64,000 nt of DNA from Rhynchopus euleeides (GCA_963210315.1 OY723241.1:1364001-1428000); one strand, 5' to 3'. Counted from the stretch's first letter, positions 19,496 to 28,782 are shown. Made by a program: numbers and translations. The notes: generated by a model from the letters alone, not told the origin.

Positions 19496-19927
19496 CTGGG
19501 CTCCACTGTTGCGGTGCTGGGTTCCCTGTTCTGTACGAAGCTCCCGCCCCACCCCCACTTGTTTGCAGGTCTGACGATTCGCTTTCGAAAGGGCTCAACA
19601 CACCCCGACTTTTTAACCAGAGTTGGTGAGGAACTGCCGCGGCTGCATCTGGACCCCCTTTCCCATTGGAATCAATGATATTGCTTCGACGATTCCACTA
19701 TGAGTTTTCAGTGTTCTCCCGATGGCGAGTTTGGGGGCGAAAGTCGCCATTTGTATTTTTCCCCCCGAAAACCCGATGGCGAGTTTCGCCATTTTTTTGG
19801 GGGTGGATTTTGGACGGTTTTCCCACTCCTCGACCTGCACAACTTCCAACAACGGGCGTCTCTGGGTTCGTGCCCCACTACGAACCGCGATTCATCCAAA
19901 GAACCCAAGAACGCAAAGGAGAAGGCC

Positions 19928-19986
19928 AGATGTTCGCTACCGTGGCCTCCGGCGGCTGGGGGGCTCCGCCCCCCAGACTCCCCTGT
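19928..19986 (+). repeat. GC-rich hairpin module, copy 1
   Basis: Full module with intact arms within the hAT-like element at 19709-26115, upstream of the inserted retroelement. Confidence 0.85.
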
Positions 19987-20641
19987 GCTGTGCGCCTGTC
20001 GAGTGTGTACCATTTGGCGTACCATGGCAAGTGGGAAACGGCACGACACCAGGAGTGCGACATGATCGCGAGTGAAGACGGAGTACGTGCAGACTACCCT
20101 CCCTGCACAATGAAGTCTGTCCGACTTCCTCGTTGTCCACTCACAACGCACACTGCAGAGCGTATCGATCAGAACGAATGTTGTTGCGGATATATGCGTG
20201 CATTGCATGAGGCGCTCGCGCGAAGCGCGCGAGTAATTTTTTTTGCAAGAACAGCTAGCTTTTCGCACTAAAAAGACTCGTGGCAGCGTTCGGTATCCTG
20301 CACACATGCACTAGCAGGCACCGTTCGTACAAACAAAAAGTTGTTCGTACGTTTGGTGCCCCTGATTTACCCCTTTTTCACTACGCACAAACTACGCAAT
20401 CTGGGGGGGGGGGTCTCGCTTTTTGGTCCCCCCCCAGTTTTTTTTGGTCCCCCTTTCTGTGTGGCTACTGAGACAGGACTGGAGGCACTGCGCTGACCGA
20501 GCAAAAAATTATTGCCAGAACTCACTATACACCGTACGAAAGAACGCACGACATGTGGGGCGGGACTCCAGAAACACCTGGGCAAGGTTGCCCCATGCCC
20601 AGAAACACCTGAGAAGGAAGTGAGTTCCAGGAGCCGCGTAG

Positions 20642-20974
20642 AACACCCTCGAGATTGTGAATGATGATACGATCACAGCCTTCAGGGCGCTGCGAGGTGC
20701 CACCCTGAAGGTGGCCCTTGACATCAAGGAGAGCGTCGGCCGAGGGGTCGACGAAAAGCTGAAGAAGGCGCTACTGGCACTGGATCCCGCGGGGTATACG
20801 GAGGTCACCGCCACACAGGCAACCTCCGCTGACAACGTCCAGGAGACGTTATCCGAGGGGATCACAACGGCACTAGAGATCTGTGTCACGGGATCCAGGC
20901 GCCCACTCTCCCTCGACGGTCTGGGGATTGTTGTTGGGTATGGTGTCGTTTCCTGCAGCTGCAAAAAAGCGTAG
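20642..20974 (+). pseudogene. Open frame without start codon, unknown
   Basis: The frame is open from the stop at 20639-20641 to 20974 but has no ATG, so it is a remnant or an internal exon. The translation (for example ALRGATLKVALDIKESVGRGVDEKLKKALLALDPAGYTE, given here only in pieces: ALRGATLKVALD; KLKKALLALDPAG) looks protein-like and amphipathic. I recognise no family. It lies in the 1.44-kb insertion. Confidence 0.3.
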
Positions 20975-21589
20975 CAACTGTGCTTCCTTCTTCCTTAATG
21001 ATCCCCTCATTCTCCACCAGGGGGGATAAAATCCAACTTGCTGCCTTCACGTGGCGCCCCCTGTGATTACCCTCCTCCGAGGGGAAACTAAAGCAAGCTC
21101 TGGTAACTCTTTTTCCGCTGTGTGCCCTGTTTCATATATGCGGAGGGGCCCTTTCTGCACGGCTTTGGTTTTATTGATGTTGTGGTGTGCGTGGTTTATT
21201 TTCCCTTTTTTGTTGTTTTCGCAGCATTTTATGCTGTCGGGTGAGCTTCCGCCCCATGGGAGGCGCTCCTTCCGGCTTGCGCTGCCCACCCATCCCACCC
21301 CCGTCCCCTTCCCACATTCTTTCTTTTCTTTTAGGGGAGACGTCCTCGCAGTGGCTGTTTGGCCTGACGCGATTCCCCGCCTCAAAGCAGACCCACCTGG
21401 CAGCTACTCAAGGCACATGAGGAGTGAGAGGCGTCAACGGGCGCAACGCCCCTCCCTGCGGTCCGGCTTCCGCCACGTGGCTGACTCAAAGCAGCGAAGT
21501 GACCAACGGGAGCGACATGAAAAAAAAAAATGATGCGTTGACGCTTCCACCCGGAGGAGCTGAAGCAGGCACCGCTTAATGATGCGTTG

Positions 21590-21793
21590 ATGCTTCCACC
21601 CGACGAGCTGAAGCAGGCACCGCGCCAAAGGGCACCCCCAAAGAGACCTGCAAAGACTGCGTCGAAACCCGCACCGAAGGCTGCCAGCGCTGCAGCACCT
21701 GAAGAACCTGCAGCACCTGCAGCACCTGAAGCGCCTGCACCCTCACTGACCCCGGAACAGCAAGAACTCCTTGAGTTTGGGGTCCCGGCATAG
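21590..21793 (+). CDS. Small Pro/Ala/Lys-rich ORF, unknown
   Basis: From ATG 21590 about 67 residues are encoded, rich in Pro, Ala and Lys with APEEPAAPAAPEAPAP repeats and ending ELLEFGVPA. The sequence is low in complexity. A preceding copy of its first 47 bp carries a one-base difference that breaks the frame, so the unit has been duplicated. It may be the tail of a decayed gene in the insertion. Confidence 0.25.
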   Translation: MLPPDELKQAPRQRAPPKRPAKTASKPAPKAASAAAPEEPAAPAAPEAPAPSLTPEQQELLEFGVPA

Positions 21794-21913
21794 AGACAGA
21801 GAATGGCTGAGTAAATCAAAAAATGAGACCCCCCCCCCCCTTTTCACTACGCACAAACTACGCAATATGGGGTCGTCAGGGGCACCAACGTTTAGACCAC
21901 ACACCCTTAAACA

Positions 21914-23323
21914 ATGGCGCAGCTCAGGAAGGTGGATTGGAAGAAAATCCCCATTCCCCGCCTTCCTGAGGGACGGCGTGCGGCCCCCCTGCGCCCCAGG
22001 TGTGTGTTCCCCCCGTGTCTCATTGTCCACAGGGCTCCGGAGAGTGTCTCCTGCTGGCGCTGTGGGTGTCGTGCCCGCGCCAGCTGCCCGGAGTGGAAGG
22101 AGCTCGCGGGGGAAGAGAACGCCCTCGAGCGTTTTGAGAAAAACCCGGATGTTCCTGACTGGTGTTGCCCCCTCTGCGCCTACGCGGTGTCGACAGGGGA
22201 AGAGCTCGAGGGGGAGCTGGCGGAGATGAAAGGGGCTGAAGAGCAGGTGAGTGAGGCGGCGGCGGCGAATGCGGAGACCTTCGAAGTGCCGTTCCAACCT
22301 AAAGCCACCTCCCCTGCTGTCGTACCCCCTCCCTCCCAAACAGGTCCGCCCCCCCCTGGTGCACAGGCACCGCCCCCAGCACAGGCTGGTCAGGATCCGC
22401 GCTCTGCCCCTACAGGGCAGGGTGGCGTGCTTCCTACTCACACGGCCACAGGGTCCTCTGTGAACACCCCCACAGGATGGAGCACCACGCTTCCAATGAA
22501 CACGGCCACAGGGCCAGGGAACACTTTCCCACCTCACTCGGCCACAGGGCCTGCAGGTGCTCAGCCTGGTGCAGCATACTGGGGCCAGGGCATGATGAGC
22601 CCGAGCCCTGAGCAGAGCCAGTGGTTCGGGATGCAGCCGCCCGGCGGCTGGTCTGGGTACGGAGCACCCACTGGGGTTTTCGGGGGGATTGGAGGAACAG
22701 CACCTCCTGCAAGCACAGGCTTCCCCCCTCCTACCAATGCCGCAGCGCTCTGGCCACAGTACCATGTCCGTCCTGTGCAGATGTTCGATTCGGTCGAGCC
22801 ATCCAGGGTTGTCACGTGGGGAGAGGCCCTCGGGAACCCCCATCATGTGGAACACTTGTGGAGTCGTCTGATGATGAGACACCCGTGCCCCACAACGGCT
22901 ACTGAGTCGGGGCACCACCACGAGCGTCGGGTGCTCCTCTCGCTGCTCCGCATGGTCATCTTCTCCCCTGTGGCCAGGGCCCTTCCGGAGATGCTGCACA
23001 TCCTGGTCGTTCGGCTGGAGGCCATCCTGCTTCGGGAGGGCTGGATTAAAGCAGCTTCCCTCAACAAGGACCAGGCAATTGTGGGTTCCGGGGAATTCGA
23101 GCACAGGCTCGCTTCCCTCCACTTCTCCGAATGCACGCGTGAGAAGTTTGCTGCGGCCCAGTCGGAGGCCAGGGCTACCGCGGCACGGCACAGGCCCCCG
23201 GCAAACCCGAACCCGGGAAACCGCCAGTACCCTCAGCACAACCAGGGATCCGGACGCGCCGCCGGCCACAAGAGGAAGGGTGGGGATTTTCAGCACCCCC
23301 AGCGCCCACGACCGTCACAGTGA
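21914..23323 (+). CDS. Gag-like protein of the retroelement
   Basis: The 469-residue protein has an N-terminal Cys-rich module with PHD/RING-like spacing (CVFPPC, CWRCGCRARASC, WCCPLC at about residues 30-95). A Pro/Gly/Thr-rich linker follows, with repeated ATG(P)xxxTPPHxATGP-type units (about 135-260). Next comes a helical region (about 290-400) and a basic tail (KRKGGDFQHPQRPRPSQ). The position upstream of the recombinase and RT and the basic tail fit a Gag/nucleic-acid-binding protein. ATG 21914 is the first in frame. The frame ends in TGA (23321-23323) and stays open in the same frame straight into the recombinase, so stop readthrough is possible. Confidence 0.75.
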   Translation: MAQLRKVDWKKIPIPRLPEGRRAAPLRPRCVFPPCLIVHRAPESVSCWRCGCRARASCPEWKELAGEENALERFEKNPDVPDWCCPLCAYAVSTGEELEGELAEMKGAEEQVSEAAAANAETFEVPFQPKATSPAVVPPPSQTGPPPPGAQAPPPAQAGQDPRSAPTGQGGVLPTHTATGSSVNTPTGWSTTLPMNTATGPGNTFPPHSATGPAGAQPGAAYWGQGMMSPSPEQSQWFGMQPPGGWSGYGAPTGVFGGIGGTAPPASTGFPPPTNAAALWPQYHVRPVQMFDSVEPSRVVTWGEALGNPHHVEHLWSRLMMRHPCPTTATESGHHHERRVLLSLLRMVIFSPVARALPEMLHILVVRLEAILLREGWIKAASLNKDQAIVGSGEFEHRLASLHFSECTREKFAAAQSEARATAARHRPPANPNPGNRQYPQHNQGSGRAAGHKRKGGDFQHPQRPRPSQ

Positions 23324-24229
23324 CTCGACCCGTGGGGCCCCCTCCTCGAAAGACACCAGATCCGCCGACCGGCCCCAGAGGTGTCCGAGGAGGTGTTCAG
23401 CGAGCTGGAGCTGGACACCAGCACGTTTCTGGCGACGTGCTACCGGGACAGTTCGCTCCGGGCCATGGTATCGGTGGAGGCCCGAGCGCGCCAGTTCCGA
23501 CAACAGCTCGAGGTGCACGACCCGCACGTGGACCCCGAGAGAGCCTTTCTGATGTGGCTCAGGACCCTACTGCAACAAGGACAGATCAGCGCGGCCAGTG
23601 CCCGGCAGTACTTAACATATCACAGGATGTCAAAAATTCCCCCCCAGGAGGCGTTCCGCCGGGCCACACTGCAGATTCCCCCCCCGAAGAGGGCCGAACC
23701 GACAACCATTTCGCAAGTGCAGGTCTTCAACGCAGTTTACACCCCGCCGTTGTCCCGGGCCGCAGTGGCACTCGCTCTACAGTGGAGCACGGGATGCAGA
23801 TGGAGCGACCTGGAGAGGCTCCGCAGCTGCGATATCCGTTTCCTGGCCTCCGGCGACATCATGGTGACTTTTCTGGGCGGCAAGACAGACCTACACTGGA
23901 GGGGCCAGGCCCTCATGCTCCCCGCGAAGGGCAAGTACATCGGGCTGCTTCGACGGTGGGTCGCTCATCGCCAGTCTCAGAGCCCGGAGGGTGCCCTGTT
24001 CCAAGGGCTGAAGTACACAGAGTACAACACTTTCCTCCGGCAGTCTCTGCACATTCTGTCGCATGGGGTCAGACGGAGCGCCCTGAAGAGGACGGCAGAG
24101 GTGGCGGGCCAGGCTTCTGCCCAACTGCTGGCTCGACACCGCAATCCGACTTCGACCGAAGGATACCTCCCTCACCATCTCTGGCAGACGACGGTGCAGT
24201 CGAAGGAAGCGACACAGACTCTACAGTGA
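23324..24229 (+). CDS. Tyrosine recombinase of the retroelement
   Basis: The frame follows the gag stop directly in the same frame and has no ATG until about 23464. It encodes the catalytic set of tyrosine recombinases: Arg in WSTGCRWSDLERL, Lys in GGKTDLHW, H-x-x-R in LSHGVRRSALKR, then H in ARHRNPTST and the nucleophile Tyr in EGYLP. The N-terminal part resembles a SAM-like helical core-binding domain (RAFLMWLRTLLQQGQISAASARQYL). It would integrate circular cDNA at a target without making a duplication. A likely product is a Gag-recombinase fusion made by reading through TGA 23321. An internal start at 23464 would lose part of the core-binding domain. It ends in another TGA (24227-24229). 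Confidence 0.88.
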   Translation, partial: LDPWGPLLERHQIRRPAPEVSEEVFSELELDTSTFLATCYRDSSLRAMVSVEARARQFRQQLEVHDPHVDPERAFLMWLRTLLQQGQISAASARQYLTYHRMSKIPPQEAFRRATLQIPPPKRAEPTTISQVQVFNAVYTPPLSRAAVALALQWSTGCRWSDLERLRSCDIRFLASGDIMVTFLGGKTDLHWRGQALMLPAKGKYIGLLRRWVAHRQSQSPEGALFQGLKYTEYNTFLRQSLHILSHGVRRSALKRTAEVAGQASAQLLARHRNPTSTEGYLPHHLWQTTVQSKEATQTLQ

Positions 24230-25809
24230 GTGACTCGGGGGATTCGCTTGCCTCAGTGGGCAGCGTGTATCGGGCGGCACCTTTCCGCCTGTTTCTAAAA
24301 GGATATGACTATGCAACGGCCTGGGCTGATGCTCATTTCGCCGCTGCACCAAGAGCCGCCTACGAAGGGGTCATTTCTGAGGCGACCCGCACCACCATCT
24401 ACATCGAGGATATGCTGAGGGCCTTCCCTGCCTTGCGTGAGAACTTCCAGTGGTTCCGCGATGCCGAATTCCTCACACGCCGGGTGAATTTCAACCTGAA
24501 GCCACGGCCAGGCCCCCCGAACACCAGGATAGTGCCACACGTGGAGCGTCTTGACTCCCTGGGCATTACGGAGCCCTCCCCGAAGGCTGCCTCCGGGGTC
24601 ACGTGGTATCAGGGGGTGTTCTGTGTCCCGAAGAAGGTGCCGGGTGCCCTGCGGTTTATTATGTCATGCAGGGCTATCAACGACGCCCTGGATATGTCTG
24701 ACCTCCCCCGCTGCCAGTTGCCCTCATACGACGAGATTCTGGCTACCGTATTCAGTGGAACCCTGGTCATGCAGTTTGACTTCAAATCCTTCTTTTTTCA
24801 ATTCGATGTTCCCCTCGAAGTGCGCCACTTCTTCGGTTTTCGGGCCTGTCAACGTCATCGCCGCATGACCCGGCTACCAATGGGGTACGCACCGGCGCCC
24901 CAGGCGGCCCAGGCGGTGACAAACCTACTCGTGCAGGAGAGCTGTGCCAATGTCGAGGCACAGGGCCTGGCGTGGATCGACAACGCGATCTTCAGTGGCG
25001 ACAGCAGCGCGCTGTTCCAGGTACACGAGACGTTCACAACGCTGTGCAGAAGGTATCAGGTGGTCATCGGAGAATACGAATCCCCCGCTGCATACACTAC
25101 ACTCCTGGGGATTGAGGTTAACCTGCGGCTGCGCCAATGGCGCATGGATCCTGCGTGGGTTGCGAAGACGCTTCCAGCAGCCCGTGCCCTGCTGGCGCTG
25201 GGCCGGGCCCCCCTACGTTTGTGGTGGCGGATCAGCGGAGCTTTCCTGTGGAGGTTTCATGCACTGCGTCTACCACTGCACGGCGCCCTGAAGATCCTCA
25301 CGTGGATGTCGACTACCTCCCAACTCCGCCTTCCCTGGGACGATCTGTACACGCTCTCTGACGAGGTGTCTCGGGCTCTGCATCAACAGACGGAGTCTCT
25401 GGCACAGAACCCATGGCAGTCATGGTCAAGGCGGGAGCTCCCGACGGTTCAGGTCGTGTGCGATGCCAGCCTGTCGGGGTGGGCCGTGGTGCTGGACGAT
25501 TTACAAGCTCACCACGGTAAGTTCTGGGGCGACCTCCGCGGGGAGACTATATACATGAAGGAGCTCTTCGCTGCTTACAAGGCCGTGAAACTAGTCTGTA
25601 GCAGGCACCGATGGGAGAACCACCGTATCATCTTGTTTGGCGACAACCAGGCGGTTATCGGAGCCATCCGGAAGGGAGTGTCACACGTCGTCGGGGCACA
25701 GCACTGGCTTGATGGGATCTGCCAGCTTGCGGAAGCTCACGGATGCAGGGTCGACCCCGAATACGTCAAGTCGAGCGAAAACATTGCTGATCAGTATACG
25801 CGTTTATGA
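23794..25809 (+). CDS. Reverse transcriptase-RNase H of the retroelement
   Basis: This frame is -1 relative to the recombinase and overlaps it up to 24229; the first ATG is 23794. Conserved sequence begins near 24250. RT motifs: VTWYQGVFCVPKK, RFIMSCRAINDAL, catalytic A box MQFDFKSFFFQFDV, B box LPMGYAPAPQAAQ and C box AWIDNAIF. RNase H motifs: VVCDASLSGWAVV, MKELFAAYKAV, FGDNQAVIGAI and NIADQYTRL. In the C box the usual second Asp of xxDD is Asn (IDN), which needs checking against relatives. Expression could use ATG 23794 or a -1 frameshift in the overlap. The frame is intact, so the copy may be young. Confidence 0.88.
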   Translation: MQMERPGEAPQLRYPFPGLRRHHGDFSGRQDRPTLEGPGPHAPREGQVHRAASTVGRSSPVSEPGGCPVPRAEVHRVQHFPPAVSAHSVAWGQTERPEEDGRGGGPGFCPTAGSTPQSDFDRRIPPSPSLADDGAVEGSDTDSTVSDSGDSLASVGSVYRAAPFRLFLKGYDYATAWADAHFAAAPRAAYEGVISEATRTTIYIEDMLRAFPALRENFQWFRDAEFLTRRVNFNLKPRPGPPNTRIVPHVERLDSLGITEPSPKAASGVTWYQGVFCVPKKVPGALRFIMSCRAINDALDMSDLPRCQLPSYDEILATVFSGTLVMQFDFKSFFFQFDVPLEVRHFFGFRACQRHRRMTRLPMGYAPAPQAAQAVTNLLVQESCANVEAQGLAWIDNAIFSGDSSALFQVHETFTTLCRRYQVVIGEYESPAAYTTLLGIEVNLRLRQWRMDPAWVAKTLPAARALLALGRAPLRLWWRISGAFLWRFHALRLPLHGALKILTWMSTTSQLRLPWDDLYTLSDEVSRALHQQTESLAQNPWQSWSRRELPTVQVVCDASLSGWAVVLDDLQAHHGKFWGDLRGETIYMKELFAAYKAVKLVCSRHRWENHRIILFGDNQAVIGAIRKGVSHVVGAQHWLDGICQLAEAHGCRVDPEYVKSSENIADQYTRL

Positions 25810-25882
25810 TGAAAAGGAGGGGGGAGGAAAAATAAAAAGTGACCGTTCGTACAAACAAAGAACGCAACTCCAAGTCTTTTTT

Positions 25883-25998
25883 GCAAGAACAGCTAGCTTT
25901 TCGCACTAAAAAGACTCGTGGCAGCGTTCGGTATCCTGCACACATGCACTAGCAGGCACCGTTCGTACAAACAAAGAACGCAACTCCAAGTCTTTTTT
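25883..25998 (+). repeat. A2-B2 terminal repeats of the retroelement
   Basis: A2 (25883-25975) equals A1 at 20245-20337; B2 (25959-25998) equals B1 at 25843-25882. A and B overlap in the shared CCGTTCGTACAAACAAA. Diverged relics occur at 155-248, 46714-46795 and 53821-53929. Confidence 0.88.
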
Positions 25999-26603
25999 AG
26001 CACCCCTTTTTTCCGGCTCAAAACAAAGATGCTGCGAGCACGGCCAAAAATCGTTCAAAATCGTTCAAAACTCGCCATCACATTTTTCCCGGAGCGGCGA
26101 ATCGGGAGAACACTGTGAGTTTTCCCTTGAGTTCTTTTTTTTTTGCGGCAAGCTGGCGAACGTGATGCTCCATCAGAGACCCAACTTCGCCTCATCAGCG
26201 CATGAGACGCGTTGGTTGGGTTTGCTGGAGTGACTCGCGTGCACCCGTCTGCCACCCCTCCCCCCACCCTCCCTGTGCCCCCCCTGCTGTCACCGATCTT
26301 ATTCGGCTCAATCCGCCGCTCCGAAGACACTCTGCCTGTGCCTTACGCACCTCCCTCCCCTTGATATTTCGACCCAATCCGTCGCTCTTCTGGCCTCACT
26401 GTGTCATTTTTGTGGAGCTGTGGCAAACAACCAGAGGGGTGTTCTCGCGATCATCTAAGTCCTGCACGCGAATGCCCGCTGGTTCTACGAACACTTCCTT
26501 GGCTATCCCTTTTGATTTACCATGGCACGGGGGAGGGCCTTCGCTGCGAGTGCCGGGAAGGTGTGTGTTTTGGCGATTCTCTCCGATTTTTGTGAGAAGG
26601 AGT

Positions 26604-26712
26604 CAGTGGTCGCGCTAAATATTGGAAGAATCTCCCAAAATTTGGAAATCGGGAGCACCTCAAAAATTGCCGAAAATGCCGGGAGTAGGGAGTGAAGTTA
26701 GCGCGACCACTG
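26604..26712. mobile_element. hAT-like MITE with 8-bp target duplication
   Basis: The element is 109 bp with perfect 15-bp inverted ends, CAGTGGTCGCGCTAA and TTAGCGCGACCACTG. It is flanked by GAAGGAGT at 26596-26603 and 26713-26720. Its left half resembles the inverse of 36680-36748, a second and truncated member. Confidence 0.9.
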
Positions 26713-26720
26713 GAAGGAGT

Positions 26721-27809
26721 CGCTGGGATTATTTTTTGCCGAAGAGGCCGATTTGCGAAGGCCCTCCCCGCAGTTTTCACAGATTCTGTTCACTTTTTTG
26801 GAATGCCTCAGGCGTCTGGTGGTCTGGTGGGCTGTGAGGAACACCGGCTCTCCAGACGGGAATATATTGGGAATCTTTTTTGTGCAAAGCCTTTCAAACG
26901 ATCTGTTTCGAAAGATTCACGAGATGTGTGGGGCACAGTAATGGACATTAGTACTCGCAGTATTCCAAAGTGCTCCGGGTTTGCGTGATGGAGTGTTTTC
27001 ACCAGGCGAACGTATGTTTCAAGGTTGAACCCAAGAAAATCGCCACCAGATTTTTGCGGGTCGAACCATTTGGAGCTGGGTGGAATGACAACGCAGCCTA
27101 GAGTGGAAATACGACAGTGCGCGACGAGGGGTACTTTGTGAGGTTGCGATAGTAAATGTCCAAACCCCCCATCCAGTTGGGTGGGTGTCGTGGGGCGCTG
27201 CATATTTCATCAGCAATGCACCTTGGGTCGCTTGTGGCCCAAACCAAAACAATAAGGGGTTTGTGGCATCACTTTTTGATGTACACACCCCAATGGAATC
27301 AATTTGGCTGAAAATCACCATCGGCCTTAGTTTTCGTTCAATGGACTTATCTTACCTTAATCCCCTTCTCCGCTTCTCTGGAGCCTGCCCTTCGAGACAA
27401 CGAATGCACACCACACCAATCATGTCTTGCTGTCGGGCAGTCAGCTGTCGGGTTGTTCCCGCATCGTGCATCTGGCACCCCTTCCCTCTTTGCCCTTTTC
27501 ATTTTGTGTTCGGCTGCAATGTGTCTTCGGTGTGAAATTGCGTTGTTCCTTCGGTTCGACTTTTTGACAAAGGGATCCCTGAAAAGTAACATGCCATACA
27601 TGCCAGGTACCCCATTCCAACCTGGTTCCGGGGCTGCCGTTATGCATGCAAGGCCTGAGCCACCCCTCCCCCCACCTCCAATACGCGACACCCGCTGGCT
27701 TCCCCCTGGCCTCCCGGGGGTTTCGATTTTGGAAACTGTTGACTCCACTCGCCACAACGCACTGCCCCCCCCCCCCCCCCCGGCTCTCTCGGGAGCCATC
27801 CCAGGCATG
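26721..27809. other. Intergenic without a recognised gene
   Basis: Frames are short and unconvincing. A long C run lies near 27767. I see no RNA gene or clear element ends. Confidence 0.45.
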
Positions 27810-28085
27810 TCGCTAAGCGTCGACCGTCGACCCAGTGATTTTGGGTTTCCCCCCCCATAAAAAAGCGTCGACCCAGCGTCGACCCAGTGGACTGGGTTGA
27901 CGCTTGGTCGAGGCTTGGAGCGTCGACCTAGTGGAACTGGGTTGCCATTCAAGCCTGGACCAAGCGTCAACCCATTTATTACACTGGGTCGACGCTAACC
28001 TAGCGTTGGCCCGGTTACACTGGGTCGACGCTCACCAAGCGTCGACCAAGCGTCAACCCACTTTCACTGGGTCGACGTCGAAGAG
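27810..28085. repeat. Array of hairpin-forming GCGTCGACCCAGTG units
   Basis: At least eight copies of GCGTCGACCCAGTG or its inverse CACTGGGTCGACGC, some diverged, alternate in orientation so that neighbours pair, for example around 27875-27910 and 27960-28000. One more half-unit occurs at 28619. The array stands a few hundred bases before PI4K-beta, just ahead of two hairpin-module copies. Confidence 0.75.
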
Positions 28086-28100
28086 AGTATGGTTTTGCAG

Positions 28101-28163
28101 GAACAGATGCTCACTACCGTGGCCTCCGGCGGCTGGGGGGCTCCGCCCCCCAGACCCCCCTGT
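28101..28163 (+). repeat. GC-rich hairpin module, copy 2
   Basis: Conserved CTACCGTGGCCTCCGGCGG is followed by a perfect hairpin (9-bp arms CTGGGGGGC and GCCCCCCAG around TCC) and AGACCCCCCTGT. The leading GAACAGATGCTCA is also shared. Confidence 0.85.
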
Positions 28164-28275
28164 GGCGTATGTCTCGTACTCAAGTCATTCGATTCCCACC
28201 GGGTCAGGGAATCCACCCACTCCAGTAGCCTCAGGAGGACGCAGCCAACTCACACAGAATCTGTACGCCCACAGT

Positions 28276-28336
28276 GAACAGATGCTCACTACCGTGGCCT
28301 CCGGCGGCTGGGGGGCCCTGCCCCCCAGACCCCCCA
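28276..28336 (+). repeat. GC-rich hairpin module, copy 3
   Basis: Same module as 28101-28163, with the hairpin loop changed (GGGGGCCCTGCCCCC). It lies 113 bp after copy 2. Confidence 0.85.
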
Positions 28337-28782
28337 TCTCGCGTGCCCGTCTAGTAACCAAGTCCTTGCGCTTTGACGGCCGTGACATATCAGGGGGCAG
28401 CGTCGAAATCATGGTCCCGAAAGCCATTTTTTGGTTTCCTCCGGCACCCGACGGCGCGAGCGGGAGAGGAACCACGGAAGGAACCCAGCGCCTCACACCG
28501 TGCCCACCTCGTGGTCCACCGATGGGAAAATTTGGCAACAACACGAGCGCGCGCGAGAAAAATTGACCCCTAGTGTTTTCCCCCCTGATCCCCCCCCCCC
28601 CCCCCCCCCCAAAACAGGAGCGTCAACCCACCAAATCTCCAAAATCGAAAAGTTAGCGACAGGCCTGGAGCCATCCACCCCCACCCACACATGTGGAGCC
28701 CATCGACAGCCGTTCTCAGCCACACCCAAACCCACCATACCGCCACCACTCCCAACGGCAGGCTACGCGCCACGAGGCGCAG

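Larger units (their letters stand above)
20401..21840. mobile_element. 1.44-kb insertion within the retroelement leader
   Basis: The segment is bounded by 26-bp direct repeats (20375-20400 and 21841-21866; TTTTCACTACGCACAAACTA and on). Its ends are inverted: a G run then GTCTCGCTTTTTGG at left, and CAAAAAATGAGAC then a C run at right. It contains an ATG-less open frame at 20642-20974 and a Pro/Ala-rich frame at 21590-21793, preceded by a near-duplicate 47-bp unit (21531-21625). No recognisable transposase or RT. It could be a non-autonomous element with a long target duplication, or part of the retroelement's own leader. Confidence 0.6.
20245..25998 (+). mobile_element. Tyrosine-recombinase retroelement (DIRS/VIPER-like) with split direct repeats
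   Basis: The order is A1 (20245-20337), internal region, B1 (25843-25882), A2 (25883-25975), B2 (25959-25998). A1 and A2 are both 93 nt and appear identical; B1 and B2 are both 40 nt and identical. This A-internal-B-A-B layout is diagnostic of the Ngaro/PAT/VIPER branch of the DIRS order. Genes run gag, tyrosine recombinase, RT-RNase H, which is the gene order I recall for VIPER of kinetoplastids. Removing the 1440-bp insertion at 20401-21840 leaves about 4.3 kb. The repeats being identical implies recent insertion. Confidence 0.9.
19709..26115. mobile_element. hAT-like non-autonomous element interrupted by a retroelement
   Basis: The left end CAGTGTTCTCCCGAT (19709) and the right end, its inverse ATCGGGAGAACACTG (26115), are flanked by the same 8 bp, TGAGTTTT, at 19701-19708 and 26116-26123. 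An 8-bp duplication and CAGTG ends are hallmarks of the hAT superfamily. The element itself is about 650 bp; the remainder is the retroelement at 20245-25998. A related copy without the retroelement lies inverted at 36753-37599. It encodes no transposase. Confidence 0.88.
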
